Source: Flaveria trinervia (taxonomy: Eukaryota > Streptophyta > Magnoliopsida > Asterales > Asteraceae). From it: a DNA stretch of 64,000 bases. Location of the stretch: the NCBI GenBank assembly GCA_025506515.1, contig CM046453.1:41113727-41177726 (forward strand), read 5' to 3'. Below are positions 23,276 to 33,737 of this stretch, piece by piece. Positions within the stretch are counted from its first letter, which is position 1. Each line of letters opens with the position of its first letter. The notes beneath the pieces were generated by a model that worked only from the letters and a program-made list of their open reading frames with translations, was not told the DNA's origin and made no database searches. Made by a program: the position numbers and the translations under genes.

Positions 23276-23879
23276 ATTTTGAGCATTTAGTGAAGCTCAC
23301 CAATGCTCTTGTTCCAAGCATTCATGTTGTAGTTCAACACAAATGTCTTGAACTTCTTGGTAAGGCCATTAAAGATCAAATTCGTGGCCAATTCCTTTGA
23401 GACAGGACAATTAAGCTTCTCAGGCGGTCAATATGACTTTTCATCTTAAGTACATAAGATGAAACAGATTGGTTGTCGTCCATACGACATGCATGGAGTG
23501 CTCGCACCGTTTTGAAGCGCTCAACCCTTGCTTGCGTTTGGAACATTTCTTTTAGTTGGGTTATCATGTCGTAAGCTCTGTGATGTTCATACTCCTTTTG
23601 GAGATCCGGAGTCATGCTCGCTAGCATGAGACAAGACACTTGGACAGAGTCCTTAGTGTACTTGAGCCAATCGTTGTAGGCCTCCTCATCATCCTCAGTA
23701 GGTTGATCGGGGATAGGGTCATCTAAAACATATGATCTTCTTTCTTGCTTGAGAACGATTCTCAAGTTTCGATACCAATGAATAAAGTTGTTATGATTTA
23801 GACGTTCCTTTTGGAGGATCGCTCGTAATGATTGGTTGGACGCGGATGAGTTATCGTGATTATCATTATTGGGGGCCAT
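23276..23879 (-). pseudogene. Element C gag, N-terminal part
   Basis: ATG at 23879 (MAPNNDNHDNSSASNQSLRA), followed by LNHNNFIHWYRNLRIVLKQERRSYVLDDP, SVQVSCLMLASMTPDLQKEYEHH and SYVLKMKSHIDRL. This is a UBN2/DUF4219-type copia Gag. A frameshift near 23400 and a TAA stop at about 23288 (where D has Ser) separate it from the knuckle/protease frame. The start is supported by the matching ATG in D at 45417. Confidence 0.9.
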
Positions 23880-25309
23880 CTACAAAATTTAACAAAGATC
23901 TATTTTAGTATTTTCGATATTGTTATTTTTAATAATTAATGCCTTTTAAGGTCATTTTTATATTAAATTCTAGAACCCAACATTACATTTAAATTGTGGT
24001 TAGGTGACCTTATCCCACGATTTAAATTAATAACGTGGTCAACGTTTGACGATTGCAACCATTTGCAACTTCTAGAAATATAGGATCGACTTGAAACATC
24101 ATATGTAAAATCGGCATGTTAATCCTATCAACACCATTTGGAAACCACACCGTAGGTGATCCATTTGACATGGTTTGCAAATCAAGATACCCTACTTACA
24201 CCTACGTGTGAGTTTGCCAAAATAAGTGGTTAGGTGACCTTATCCCACAAATAAGGCATTCTCACCTCAAGTCACAAGTTCCCTCAAAATGGTTAGGTGA
24301 TCTTTATCCCACTAAGAGTTCCCAAGTGACTCAAGTGTTGTGTAAAAGGACGGTGTTGATCTTGTTTAAAATTTTAGAGATTTCATAATACAAGTTTTAG
24401 AAAACTCTATGTACTTGTATTTGCATGCTTTCAAATACAAGATACCCTATGGTCCTTTGATTAAAACCAATTTTAATCTTTAAAATCATTAAATCATTTT
24501 AATAACCTTTTATTACATTTTAATGATTAAGAACCATCATTTTTATAACTTGTTAAGTTTGTTAATTAGTTTGTAATGCATGTCAAAATTTCAACCACAC
24601 AATCAAATAACAAACATTCAAACAAGAATAAACATACAAACACGAGTGCATAACCATAGCCACTAAGTTGACAACACTTGTTTGCCATCACAAGTGTCAT
24701 CATAAGGTCTTTCCTAAGGGTTGAAATCAACACAAAATTGAGGTCTCCATAGACCCCCACTTGAACTTGCATCCATATGCTTCAAGTTCCATGTCTTTGA
24801 TGTCCATCTTTGGGTCTTGATCTTGTGCATCTTCCTTTTACAAAATTGTATCCTAATACATTTTTCTAATAAAAGAAATGCACCTAATCTATTAATTACA
24901 TAACCAAATGAACAAATAATTACAACCCAAATAATAAACATAAATATTACAACCCAATTGAATGAATAAAACAAACCATTCCAATCATCCAAATCAAAAG
25001 GCCAAAGGCTAGGTTATGCACACTAACATCCAATGATCATATCATCCAAAAATATAATGAAACCCCACTTAAAACCACCAAATTTCAGCCAACATAAACT
25101 GAAATTTTGGGTTTTAAACATTGTCCAAACAATCAACATTTCATAATATATATCTTTCACGGTCTAATCACTAGCATGTGTGATATGACCTTGAAAGTTT
25201 GGGGAATCATTCATACAAAATAGCAGCCCAAAATCAGCCTATAATAAGTGATAATACTTCTTTAAAACCGATATTAAAGACTAAGAACAAGCAAGTTATC
25301 GACATAACC
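23880..25309 (-). other. Leader of element C between PBS and gag
   Basis: A 1.4-kb untranslated leader, closely similar to that of D. It holds three copies of a roughly 22-nt repeat with the core GGTTAGGTGACC...ATCCCAC at 23996-24018, 24226-24248 and 24291-24312. A hydrophobic 92-codon frame at 24714-24992 is not supported as a gene, because C-D differences there are mostly amino-acid changing. Long leaders may hold packaging signals; that is inference. Confidence 0.7.
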
Positions 25310-25323
25310 GGCTCTTGATGCCA
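25310..25323 (-). other. Primer binding site of C (variant)
   Basis: The minus strand reads TGGCATCAAGAGCC, resembling the Met-tRNA PBS with one substitution and one extra base. It lies about 10 nt inside the LTR end (TCTATCA). Confidence 0.75.
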
Positions 25324-25333
25324 TTGATGGGTT

Positions 25334-26318
25334 TGATAGAACACAAAATAAACAAGTTTAACCTTTTAAACTTTCTGAAAAACGCAGCGGAAGTAAAACA
25401 TTATAACATGTTTATAAGCTGAAAATTTCATGTACTTAATGTTGTTTTAAGATGGAAAAACAAACCCAAATCAAAAGGATCTTTAATATGTGAATAAGCA
25501 AGCTATATAAACACATAAAACATTTATAATGTGACAACCAAACAAGCTGCCAAACTACCTCCTTCCAGCAGCAAAAATCGACCAAGAGAAGAAGATTTTG
25601 GATGCTAAAACGACCAAGACTTCAAGTGTAGAAGTCCTCAAGCTTGTATACCCCAAGCCTCCTTGCAATCACCTTCTTGTTAGTAAGATTCACCACCAAA
25701 AGGCTTCAAAAATCTCTAAAACAAGCTGCTAGAACCGTGGGTTTTAGAGAGAGAGGAGAGAGCTTTTGATCTATTGCATCTAATGAGAAAAATGCATGAG
25801 AGAAAGAAACAACCCAAGACAAGTTAATGTGTTCTAATCAAAGCAAAAGGAGTCCAATAAGAAAATAAAGGGGGGGGGGCGGCCGAATATGGATCCAAAA
25901 AGGGTTCCCCCCTTTTTTTCATTTTAAAAGGAACACATACACACAAGTTGAAGGGTCTTGTAACTAGACATACAATTAACCATTTAATTGTATGTACAAG
26001 TTATATATAACTTATACAATTAATCATTTAACTTATAACTTATAATCTCTCATTATTATTTGGTGTCATCTAACCAATTTAAATAATACATCAAATAATA
26101 TTATTGACAAAATATCCTAATAAGTTATTCCCTCTCATATGCAACTTATTTAGAAAACCTATTTTCTAAATTGGTGTAAATATTTAATTGCATGATCATA
26201 TCATCAATTAAATATTAATAGGTGTTTGCTAAGGTTGTTATTGGGTATAACCCGACTTGGATCATGACGTATTAACCGCATCAATGTTCTATATGTCTTG
26301 GGCATATAGAATCTAACA
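25334..26318 (-). repeat. 5' LTR of element C (about 985 bp)
   Basis: On the minus strand it starts TGTTAGATTCTATATGCCC (26318) and ends TCTATCA (25334). The start is fixed by the junction with the gag of G, whose sequence matches H up to CACTG. The D LTR begins with nearly the same bases. The LTR includes a G homopolymer followed by GGCCG (about 25869-25884). Confidence 0.85.
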
Positions 26319-27012
26319 CAGTGAGCTTCCCAAATGAAGCCGGTTTCCTTTTCTGTTCTATCTCTCTCTCAAATGTTAGCAGTTTCCCATGAAGTTGGGT
26401 GAGAGATAGACTGTCCAGATTTGCACTCGAGCGTAAGACAATAGTATATGTGTCCCATCTTTGAGGCAGGGATCTGAGGAATCTGTTGTTTATCTGACTG
26501 TTTGTATATTCATGTTTAACCATTTTTAATTCAGATATCAAAGAGGAAAATCGCTCAAACTGTTGAGTCAGTGACTCACCCTTTCTATGAGAGAATGTCT
26601 CATATTGCTAGGCAAGGATCTCTCTATTGTTTGCCAAGACCTCATCAGTTCCTCCAAATTGTTCTTTCAGAGCAACCCAGAGGTCATGAGCAGTTTCATG
26701 ATGCATAAGTCCATAATAGATTTTATTTGGCAGTGCCATGGCCAGAATTCCATGGGCTTTAGCATCAATTTCAAACAGTTTCAGATCTTCATCTGAGTAT
26801 TGCTCTTTCTTCTTCGGAACAATCTCATTGGTTTCCGGATTACTCCCCATAGGCTTATATGGTCCATGAACCACAGATTTCCATTAACCTGAACTGTTGA
26901 CAGACAGATGATGGAGCATTCGGCGTTGCCATATGTTATACTCATTCCTAACAAGCATCGGAGGCTTTGTTGAGGAGCTAGTATTGTGAGGATCATTGAT
27001 TGATGTAGCCAT
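26319..27012 (-). pseudogene. Element G gag fragment
   Basis: Begins at ATG 27012 (MATSINDPHNTSSSTKPPML) with NIWQRRMLHHL, ILAMALPNKIYYGLMHHE, EQFGGTDEVLANNREILA, then ISELKMVKHEYTNSQ and RWDTYTIVLRSSANLDSLSL before the C insertion at 26318. It is the UBN2-like N-terminal part of Gag. Frameshifts lie near 26885 and 26607. The last host bases, CACTG, should be duplicated at the far end of C. Confidence 0.88.
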
Positions 27013-27230
27013 TTTCACCAATTCAAACAGGTTCAATGAGATTTTAACAGATTTAGCTCAAAAAACTCAACAACACAGTTTAAAACAAGAAGAATCTCAA
27101 ATTAATTCACAGGATGAAGCAGAAACATAACCTGTCTAACCAATTCTTGCAAATTTGCTAATTCAATCAAACTTAGATATCAAAAAAGCAGTTTCAATGA
27201 TCAATTGTTAAATTTATAAATGATTAACCA

Positions 27231-27242
27231 GCTCTGATACCA
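27231..27242 (-). other. Primer binding site of G
   Basis: TGGTATCAGAGC on the minus strand, two bases from the LTR end. Confidence 0.95.
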
Positions 27243-27244
27243 TT

Positions 27245-28025
27245 TGAAGGGGATCGAGATCTAGTTTGATCAATTAGATTGATATTTGCAGCGGAATAGC
27301 ACACGAATTAGACTAAATTACAGCAAGAGTAATATGAATATTCAATCAAACAGTAACGGTTATAGAGAGAGAAGGTTTTCTGCAAAAAGAATGTTTTCAT
27401 TCACGCACAAGCTTCCCGTACAAGGAAATTAGGTCAACATTCCTTTTATAAGGAATGTGACATCAGCTGACGTCACTTGATAGTGACATCTAACTGATTT
27501 ATACAAACAACTGAAAGTAAACTAAACTACTGAAGATGTCCACAACAACTGAGGACACCTTCACTAAAAGCTAAGTATAAGCTAACATTACAACTACTGA
27601 AGTTATAACATCTGAAGTGTAAGAACTTCATATGTTTTACATAATATAAAACTACTTATTACAAACTACTGAAATGTAAACCATCACAACTACTGAAGAG
27701 AACTACTTCAGCTGTTATGACAACTTCTGAGATCTTGGTCTTCAGACTTTGTCTTCAGTTGTTGTCTTCAGACTTTGTCTTCAGCACTTGTCTTCAGACT
27801 TTGTCTTCAGCTGTTGTCTTCAGACTTTGTCTTCAGACTTTGTCTTTAGACTTTATCTTCAGACTTTGTCTTCAGCTGTTGTCTTCAGACTTTGTCTTCA
27901 GACTTTATCTTCAGACTTTGTCTTTAGACTTTGTCTTCAGCTGTTGTGGACCACTTCAATTGTTTTGATGTCTGTGGGACTTAAAGGTTTTTTTGACCTG
28001 GCTCATTGGTTCTTTTGGTCCAACA
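27245..28025 (-). repeat. 5' LTR of element G (781 bp)
   Basis: TGTTGGACC...CCCCTTCA on the minus strand. About 27720-27950 is a tandem array of a roughly 13-bp unit (CTTCAGACTTTGT on the plus strand) with interspersed CTTCAGCTGTTGT. Close to the TATA-like TTATAAAAGG are two bZIP-type octamers, TGACATCA (27458-27465) and TGACGTCA (27468-27475). A hairpin with TCTGAAG/CTTCA arms lies near 27607-27636, with one mismatch. Confidence 0.92.
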
Positions 28026-28507
28026 ATACTTTCATGCATTTCCAGCGCCAAAATCTGTTATAACATGTAAAAGAGGGGTTCTACAACTCACATTTCAACT
28101 CTTGAGTTTGGCTTCTTCCAAACTCGTCTGTAATTGAGTTCAACAGCCTAGAAACCCACTAAAACACACACAACCAAACATACAAACACATATAAGCATA
28201 CAACCAAGGTGAGGCCAGTTAAGAACACTTAAAAACCATGAATTTCATACCTTGAATTCGAATTTTCTTCTTGTTCTTCTTCAAACCGGAGAGCTTTCTT
28301 CTCTTTTCTTTCTCTCTCTCTAAAATCTGAAGATTTGGGTGTGTAAGAAGAGAGTGGGCGGTCGTGCCCACATTACACCCACCTTCAAACCTTTTTGTCC
28401 TTTTGACACTTTTTACCCCTCAACTTGGCTAAAATATCTTTTCATTCTTTTTTTTCTTCACTTTGTTCTTACTTTACTAGCTTTGAAAAAAATAACCAGG
28501 TGTTACA
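28026..28507 (-). repeat. LTR remnant of a Ty3/gypsy element (I)
   Basis: On the minus strand this begins TGTAACACCTGG (28507), a start typical of chromovirus (Tekay/Del-like) LTRs, and lies just after the pol stop codon at 28553. It is cut at 28026 by the LTR of G. No coding sequence. The flank ATACT (28026-28030) would be one copy of the target duplication of G. Confidence 0.65.
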
Positions 28508-28552
28508 AGTCCACCACCCTGATATAGGTTTGGTCCCCGAACCCTGTTATTC

Positions 28553-28777
28553 CTAGAACACATGTGGGCAATGTTGTCTCATCTCTTCTTTAGTCTCCCA
28601 TGTAGACTCGGATCTTTTCCTATGCTTCCATTGTACACGCACAAGAGGAACAACTTTGTTCCTCAGCCTCTTTTCTTTACGATCAATGATCGCCACTGGT
28701 TGCTCACATAATTGAGCCGTTCATCAACCTCGATATCCTCTAATGGTATAGTCATATCCTGATCTGCTAAACATTTC
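28553..28777 (-). pseudogene. C-terminal chromodomain end of gypsy pol (element I)
   Basis: The minus strand reads TIPLEDIEVDERLNYV, then after a one-base deletion EQPVAIIDRKEKRLRNK, VVPLVRVQWKHRK, STWETKEEMRQHCPHVF and a stop at 28553-28555. This is the classic C-terminal chromodomain-like tail of plant Ty3/gypsy integrases, thought to target insertion to chromatin. Element H was inserted in it at 28778. It is the oldest-looking layer in this part of the nest. Confidence 0.88.
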
Positions 28778-29206
28778 TGTTGGACCAAAAGAACCAATAA
28801 TCCAGATCAAAAAAACCTTTAAGTTGCACTGACCTCAAAACAACTGAACTGGTCTACAACAGCTGAAGACAAAGTCTGAAGATAAAAGTCTGAAGACAAA
28901 GTCTGAAGACAACAGCTGAAGACAAAGTCTGAAGATAAAAGTCTGAAGACAACAACTGAAGACAAAGTCTGAAGACAATAACTGAAGACAAAGTCTGAAG
29001 AAAAAGTCTGAAGACAAAGTCTGAAGACAACAGCTGAAGACAAAGTCTGAAGAAAAAGTCTGAAGACAACAGCTGAAGACAAAGTCTGAAGATAAAGTCT
29101 TAAGACAAAGTTTTCAGAAGTTGTCAAAACAGCTGAAGTAGTTCTCTTCAGTAGTGTGATGGTTTACATTTCAGTAGTTTGTAATTAGTAGTTTTATATT
29201 ATGTAA

Positions 29207-29236
29207 AACATCTGAAGTTCTTACACTTCAGATGTT
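29207..29236 (+). promoter_or_regulatory. LTR hairpin of H
   Basis: Perfect 11-bp arms AACATCTGAAG/CTTCAGATGTT with an 8-nt loop. Compared with the B/E hairpin (AACGACTGAAG/CTTCAGTCGTT), two base pairs have changed on both sides, preserving pairing. Confidence 0.75.
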
Positions 29237-29367
29237 ATAATTTCAGTAGTTGTAATGTTAGCTTATACTTGGCTTTTTGTGAAGGTGTCCTCAGTTGTTG
29301 TGGACATCTTCAGTAGTTTAGTTTACTTTTAGTTGTTTGTATAAATCAGTTAGATGTCAGTCTCAAG

Positions 29368-29402
29368 TGACGTCAGCTGATGTCACATTCCTTCATAAAA
29401 GG
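29368..29402 (+). promoter_or_regulatory. Paired bZIP-type octamers and TATA box in the H LTR
   Basis: TGACGTCA (a perfect C-box/CRE palindrome) and TGATGTCA start 10 bp apart, one helical turn, and the TATA-like box begins 9 bp later. The pair also occurs in the LTRs of G and E. Binding by TGA/bZIP factors is inferred from the motif. Confidence 0.55.
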
Positions 29403-29601
29403 AATGTTGACCTAATTTCCTTGTACGGGAAGCTTGTGCGTGAATGAAAACATTCTTTTTGCAGAACACCTTCTCTCTCTGTAACCGTTACTTTTTGATT
29501 GAATATTCATATTACTCTTGTTGTAATTTAGTCTAATTCGTGTGCTATTCCGCGGAAAATATCAATCTAATTCATCAAACTAGATCTCGATCCCCTTCAA
29601 A

Positions 29602-29613
29602 TGGTATCAGAGC
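29602..29613 (+). other. Primer binding site of H
   Basis: TGGTATCAGAGC, two bases after the LTR end. Confidence 0.95.
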
Positions 29614-29831
29614 TGGTTAATCATTTATCGATTTAACAATTGATCACTGAAACTGCTCTTTTGATATCTATGTTTGATCGAATTAGCAAATTTGCAAGAA
29701 TTGGTTAGAGAGGTTGTTTTTCTGTTGCTTCCTGTGATTTAATTTGAGATCCTTCTTGTTTTAAACTGTGTTGTTGAGTTTTTTGAGCTACATCTGTTAA
29801 AATCTCATCGAACCTGTTTGAATTGGTGAAA

Positions 29832-32796
29832 ATGGCTACATCAATCAATGATCCTCACAATACTAGCTCCTAAACAAAGCCTCCGATGCTTGTTAGGAGT
29901 GAGTATAACATATGGCAACGCCGAATGCTCCATCACCTGTCTGCCAACAGTTTAGGTTGTTGGAAATCTGTGGTTCATGGACCATATAAGCCTATGGTGA
30001 GTAATCCGGAAACCATTGAGATTGTTCCAAAGAAGAAAGAGCAATACTCAGATGAAGATCTGAAACTATATAAAATTGATGCTAAAGCCCATGGAATTCT
30101 GGCCATGGCACTGCCTAATGAAATCTATTCTGGACTTATGCATCATGAAACTGCTCATGACCTCTGGGTTGGTCTGAAAGAACAATTTGGAGGAACTGAT
30201 GAGGTCTTGGCAAACAATAGAGAGATCCTTGCCCAGCAATATGAGACATTCTCTCATAGAAAGGGTGAGTCACTGACTCAACAGTTTGAGTGATTTTCCT
30301 ATTTGATATCTGAATTGAAAATGGTTAAACATGAATATACAAACAGTCAGATGAATAACAGATTCCTCAGATCCCTGCCTGAGAGATGGGACACACATAC
30401 TATTGTCTTACGCTCCAGTGCAAATCTGGATAATCTATCTCTCACCCAACTTCATGGGAAACTGCTAACATTTGAAAGAAAGATATAACAGAAAAGGAAA
30501 CTGGCTTCATCTGGGAAGCTCACTGCTGATTTTGTACCAGGGAATACTGCTCTGGTTGGTCATGAGTCAGAATATGCTACATTAGAAAGTTGTTATGATG
30601 AGCATATAGATTTCTCTTCAAACAATGGAGATCATGCTTTTGTTGGTGTTGATAGTAACTCATGGTGTAATAGTGATAATTTGTGCTTTTTGATGGATGA
30701 TTTGAAAGGAATTGCTGATGATGATTTGAAGAGATGGATATTTTGAGCCAAATGGCATTAGGTAATATCAGATCTCAAAAATTTTACAAAAGAACAGGTA
30801 GAAAATTTCCTGGTCTCTCTAGAAGAACCAAAGTTGGTTTTGACAAGAGAAAGTTGAGGTGTCACAAGTGCCATAGACTTGGACATTTTGCAAGAGAGTG
30901 TAGATCATCTGGATCTAACTCTTCTGCACCCTTTGTGTCCTTTCTAGGCAATAGTTCACAAATCAAAGGGCAACATTCTACCAGTTTTGGTCATCATTCA
31001 CCAATTCAATCATCTCCTGCATATTTTGTTCCTCAAGGTCAAATGCGATATCCTTATCCCTGTTTTTACATGCCTCAGTCCAATCAGGTTTCAGTTCCTA
31101 TAGCTCAACAACCACATGCCCTACCTGAGCCTCAACCATCTCAATCAAGTCAACAATCTCAATCTCAGTCACATCAAAGCTTTTTCACTCTTGGAGTTGT
31201 TGACTGGAGTGGCTTACCAGATGATTTTTCTGGTTATTCTGAACAAGTGTTTTCTGGTGCTGGTCAACATGATGGTGAAAATCCTTTTGGAAATCTTGCT
31301 CTTATGGCCCTGGATTCTACTGATGCTTCATGTTCAAATGCTTCATGTTCAAATGCTTCATCATCACATGTACCACAAGTATCTTCTGAGGCTAAGGCCA
31401 AGTTATGTTCTGAGTCATGCATAGCTGCTTTTGCCTCAATTAGAGAAGCAACTGTAGCTTTAATTAATCAAAATCTTGATGTAGAGAAAGTGATTTCCAA
31501 AAGAAAAGATGAGTTTGAGTCTGTTTTAAACGAAAAAGATGATGAGATTTAGAAATTAAAATGCCAAATCACTGATGAAAAGGCAAAGGTAGAGGTCATC
31601 TTGGAAAATCATAAGAATCTCAAGGAAACACTTGCAGTTACTCAGGTTGATGTGAACGTTAGGTAACATCTTGCAAGGGGTTGAAATGCTTCTCAATAAG
31701 CAAACAGCTTCAAATGTGAAGTTTGGGATTAGGTATAATCACACTGAACCTCCTATAGATTTTACTCCCAAGACAGAAGTAAAATCTGAAGGTGAAATCA
31801 ATTCCCAACCAGATCATCATGTGTCTCATCCTCAAGTGGTAATGCAAAATCAGAGGATGAAGTCAGTAATACTACCTCAGCTAATCAATTTGCTGATGGT
31901 CTTACTGCTGATGAACACATGATCAAAGAAAAGCTGAGCACTTCAGGTGTTGCCTCACAAGGTATTCAAAGTATTGAAGAGCATGTAACAACACCTGAAG
32001 AGCATTTCAAATCATATGAAAACAAACATGGTTTGACAACTGCTGAAGAGTCTATGAGGAAATCCAAATGTACTGATAGAAAACTTCTGAAGAACAAGTC
32101 TTCAGTTGTTACAAATGCTTTAGTACTTCATATAAGTACTGAGAGGAAGAAATTACTAAAGAACACACCTTTAGTAGTTTCAACTTCTTCAGCAGTTGAA
32201 CAACAGAAGATGAAGAAAAAGCCATGTGAAATATGTGGTCTATTCAATCATCTCACTCATGAATGTTAGTACAGAAAGGGTTCCAAATTTAACAAAGATA
32301 AAATCATTAAAAAGAAAATTAATCAAATGAAAGATGAATTTGAAACCAAGTTTGTGCCACAAACATCTCAACTGATAACCCAAAGCTTTCACAAAAATCT
32401 AAGAAGAAGGAAGGGGTTTATCATAAAACAGCTGAAAATATTCCTCAAGGAATATCAAAACACTAGACTAAGTCTGTGTCTTTCAAAAAGGAGGACATGG
32501 TGAGTCACAGGAACCAATCAAACACAAGTACTGATGTGTTTGTTGAACTGAAGGCTTTAACAACCAATCAGACACAACTTGTTATGATGGTTCAACATCT
32601 ATTGGGGAGGGTTAATCAAATAGATGTACCTGTGATTAAACCACTGAAAAGGAAAACTAAGCCAAAATCATAGGAATCCTTTTCAGCACCATCTCCACCT
32701 TCAAAGATTGTTAATCATGACAAATCAGTTAGTATAAACTCTGTTGATGAGAACAGACCCAAAACCAAAATGGTTTGGGTCTCAAAAGCTAACTAG
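29832..32796 (+). pseudogene. Element H giant gag
   Basis: ATG at 29832 (MATSINDPHNTSS) followed after 13 codons by a TAA. Ancestral stop TAG at 32794-32796, about 988 codons. UBN2-like domain (IWQRRMLHHLSANS, HGILAMALPNEIYSGLMHHE), first CCHC CHKCHRLGHFAREC (about 30862-30903), Gln/Ser-rich linker, a coiled coil around 31430-31680, second CCHC KKPCEICGLFNHLTHEC (about 32215-32268), QTQLVMMVQHLLGRVNQID and the terminal MVWVSKAN-stop. Stops or shifts at 29871, 30291, 30486, 30733, 31550, 31665, 31920 and 32267. CSNASCSNASSS near 31330 is a small internal repeat. Confidence 0.88.
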
Positions 32797-32815
32797 TTTG
32801 TTGTGACAAATGCAG
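32789..32815 (+). promoter_or_regulatory. Candidate 3' splice site at the gag/pol junction of H
   Basis: CTAAC (32789-32793) overlaps the gag stop TAG; the following 19 nt end in ATGCAG. The pol frame opens right after it. The pyrimidine run is weaker than in A or J. Confidence 0.5.
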
Positions 32816-33605
32816 GGTTCTTCAGCATGCCATAGAAGCATCTGGTATGTGGACAGTGGAGGATCTATGCATATGACAGGGAGCAGTTCTCTTCTTCATG
32901 ACTACTCTCAAGGAAAGAAGGGATTTGTATCTTTTGGTAATGATGCTAAGGGTTACATCATCGGCAAAGGCTTTGTGTCAAATGGTGAGATAAGATTTGA
33001 TGATGTTAACCATGTGGAGAATCTCAATTACAACTTGTTGAGTGTTAGTCAAATGTGTGATAAAGGGCATGTTGTACTTTTCACCAGCCAGAACTGTCGG
33101 ATTCTGTCATCCAATGTTTTGAGAATGATTGACAAGATATTGGATGAATATACTCTCCCGAAGGCCAACAGGATTAGAAGAGTATATGCCTTAGACTTAT
33201 CAAAGAAAATTGATCTAAAAGGCCATCCATGTCTATTCTCCAAGGCCTCTCCTCAGGAATCTGAACTATGGCACAAAAGGCTTGGTCATGTGAATCTTAA
33301 AAACATGAACCAACTGATCCATCATGGTTTAGTGAGAGGTCTGCCATTAAAAGATTTCAAATGTTATGAACCAGCTGATCCTCAAGAATCTGAACTATGG
33401 CACAAAAGGCTTGGTCATATGGATCTTTCTGGTCCAGTAAGAGTAATGAGCATGGCAAAGAAAAAATACTGTCTCGTAATTGTGGATGATTATTCCAGAT
33501 TTGTATGGACTTTCTTCTTACATTCAAAAGATGAGGCTGGTCAAATTATTATCTACTTTGTGTTGCATGTGGAAAAGCAGTACTCTCTTTTTGTCAAGTG
33601 TGTGA
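32816..33605 (+). pseudogene. Element H protease and partial integrase
   Basis: SIWYVDSGGSMHMTGSS (protease DSG), SFGNDAKGYIIGKGF, YNLLSVSQMCDKGH and ELWHKRLGHVNLKNMNQL. Then about 60 codons that should hold the CxxC half of the zinc region are replaced by a second copy of PQESELWHKRLGH, which runs directly into MDLSGPVRVM (catalytic Asp present). The core continues with YSRFVWTFFLHSKDEAG and stops matching at about 33605. The second Asp and Glu of the triad are absent, so this integrase cannot be functional. Confidence 0.88.
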
Positions 33606-33737
33606 GGAGAGTTTATACAAGCACTTGGTTAAAGTGCTAAGCCTATACAAAATGATCTAGACCTATTGTTCCTAAATCTAATAGAGTCCTATACCCAGAA
33701 ATCATAATATTTGTCCCGACTCTAAGGGGGAGGGTAC
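33606..33737 (+). other. Junction segment between H and J0
   Basis: No domain is readable. It contains CTAAGGGGGAGGG (33720-33732), a purine-rich run that in this lineage occurs in the RT/RNase H linker. The breakpoint between H and the next element lies here or slightly to the left. Confidence 0.4.

Larger units (their letters stand above)
7245..26318 (-). mobile_element. Element C: second Ty1/copia lineage, split by B
   Basis: A minus-strand copia element with 5' LTR at 25334-26318, a long leader, gag, PR, IN, RT and RH, ending in a 3' UTR cut by element A at 7245. Element B (10032-22367) interrupts its integrase; removing B plus one TAGTT copy restores sequence that matches element D across the join (GTGGAACTAACGA). 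Outside the LTR the flank is CAGTG (26319-26323), and the host is the gag of element G. C and D differ from the sirevirus-like elements: smaller gag, a DTG protease, and a PBS variant TGGCATCAAGAGCC. I do not assign a named lineage. Confidence 0.88.
26319..28025 (-). mobile_element. Element G: sirevirus-like element, 5' end only
   Basis: Minus-strand element with LTR 27245-28025, PBS, short leader and the first 690 bp of gag. It is cut at 26318 by the insertion of C; the rest must lie beyond the left edge of the window. Its LTR and gag are close relatives of those of H on the opposite strand. Confidence 0.9.
28778..29599 (+). repeat. 5' LTR of element H (822 bp)
   Basis: TGTTGGACC...CCCCTTCA. 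Positions 28858-29125 are a tandem array of ACAAAGTCTGAAG-type 13-mers mixed with ACAACAGCTGAAG. Next come the hairpin at 29207-29236, bZIP octamers TGACGTCA (29368-29375) and TGATGTCA (29378-29385), and a TATA-like CATAAAAGG (29394-29402). Confidence 0.93.
28778..33605 (+). mobile_element. Element H: sirevirus-like element truncated in integrase
   Basis: LTR 28778-29599, PBS, leader, giant gag and protease, then an integrase that breaks off near 33605. RT, most of the integrase core and the 3' LTR are missing. Beyond the break comes pol sequence of a different element (J0). The flank ATTTC (28773-28777) would be one target-duplication copy. Confidence 0.9.

Noticed and set aside
25869..25884. 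G homopolymer followed by GGCCG as a structural element
   Set aside because: A plain homopolymer in the C LTR; its length is likely to be unreliable in sequencing and nothing around it supports a function.
27717..28063. Open frames encoding repeated Leu/Ser/Phe-rich peptides in the G LTR
   Set aside because: They are a by-product of the 13-bp CTTCAGACTTTGT tandem array, occur in more than one frame, and lie in a non-coding LTR.
28819..29127. Similar repeated peptides on the minus strand of the H LTR
   Set aside because: Same array read on the opposite strand; no start context, no conservation beyond the repeat.
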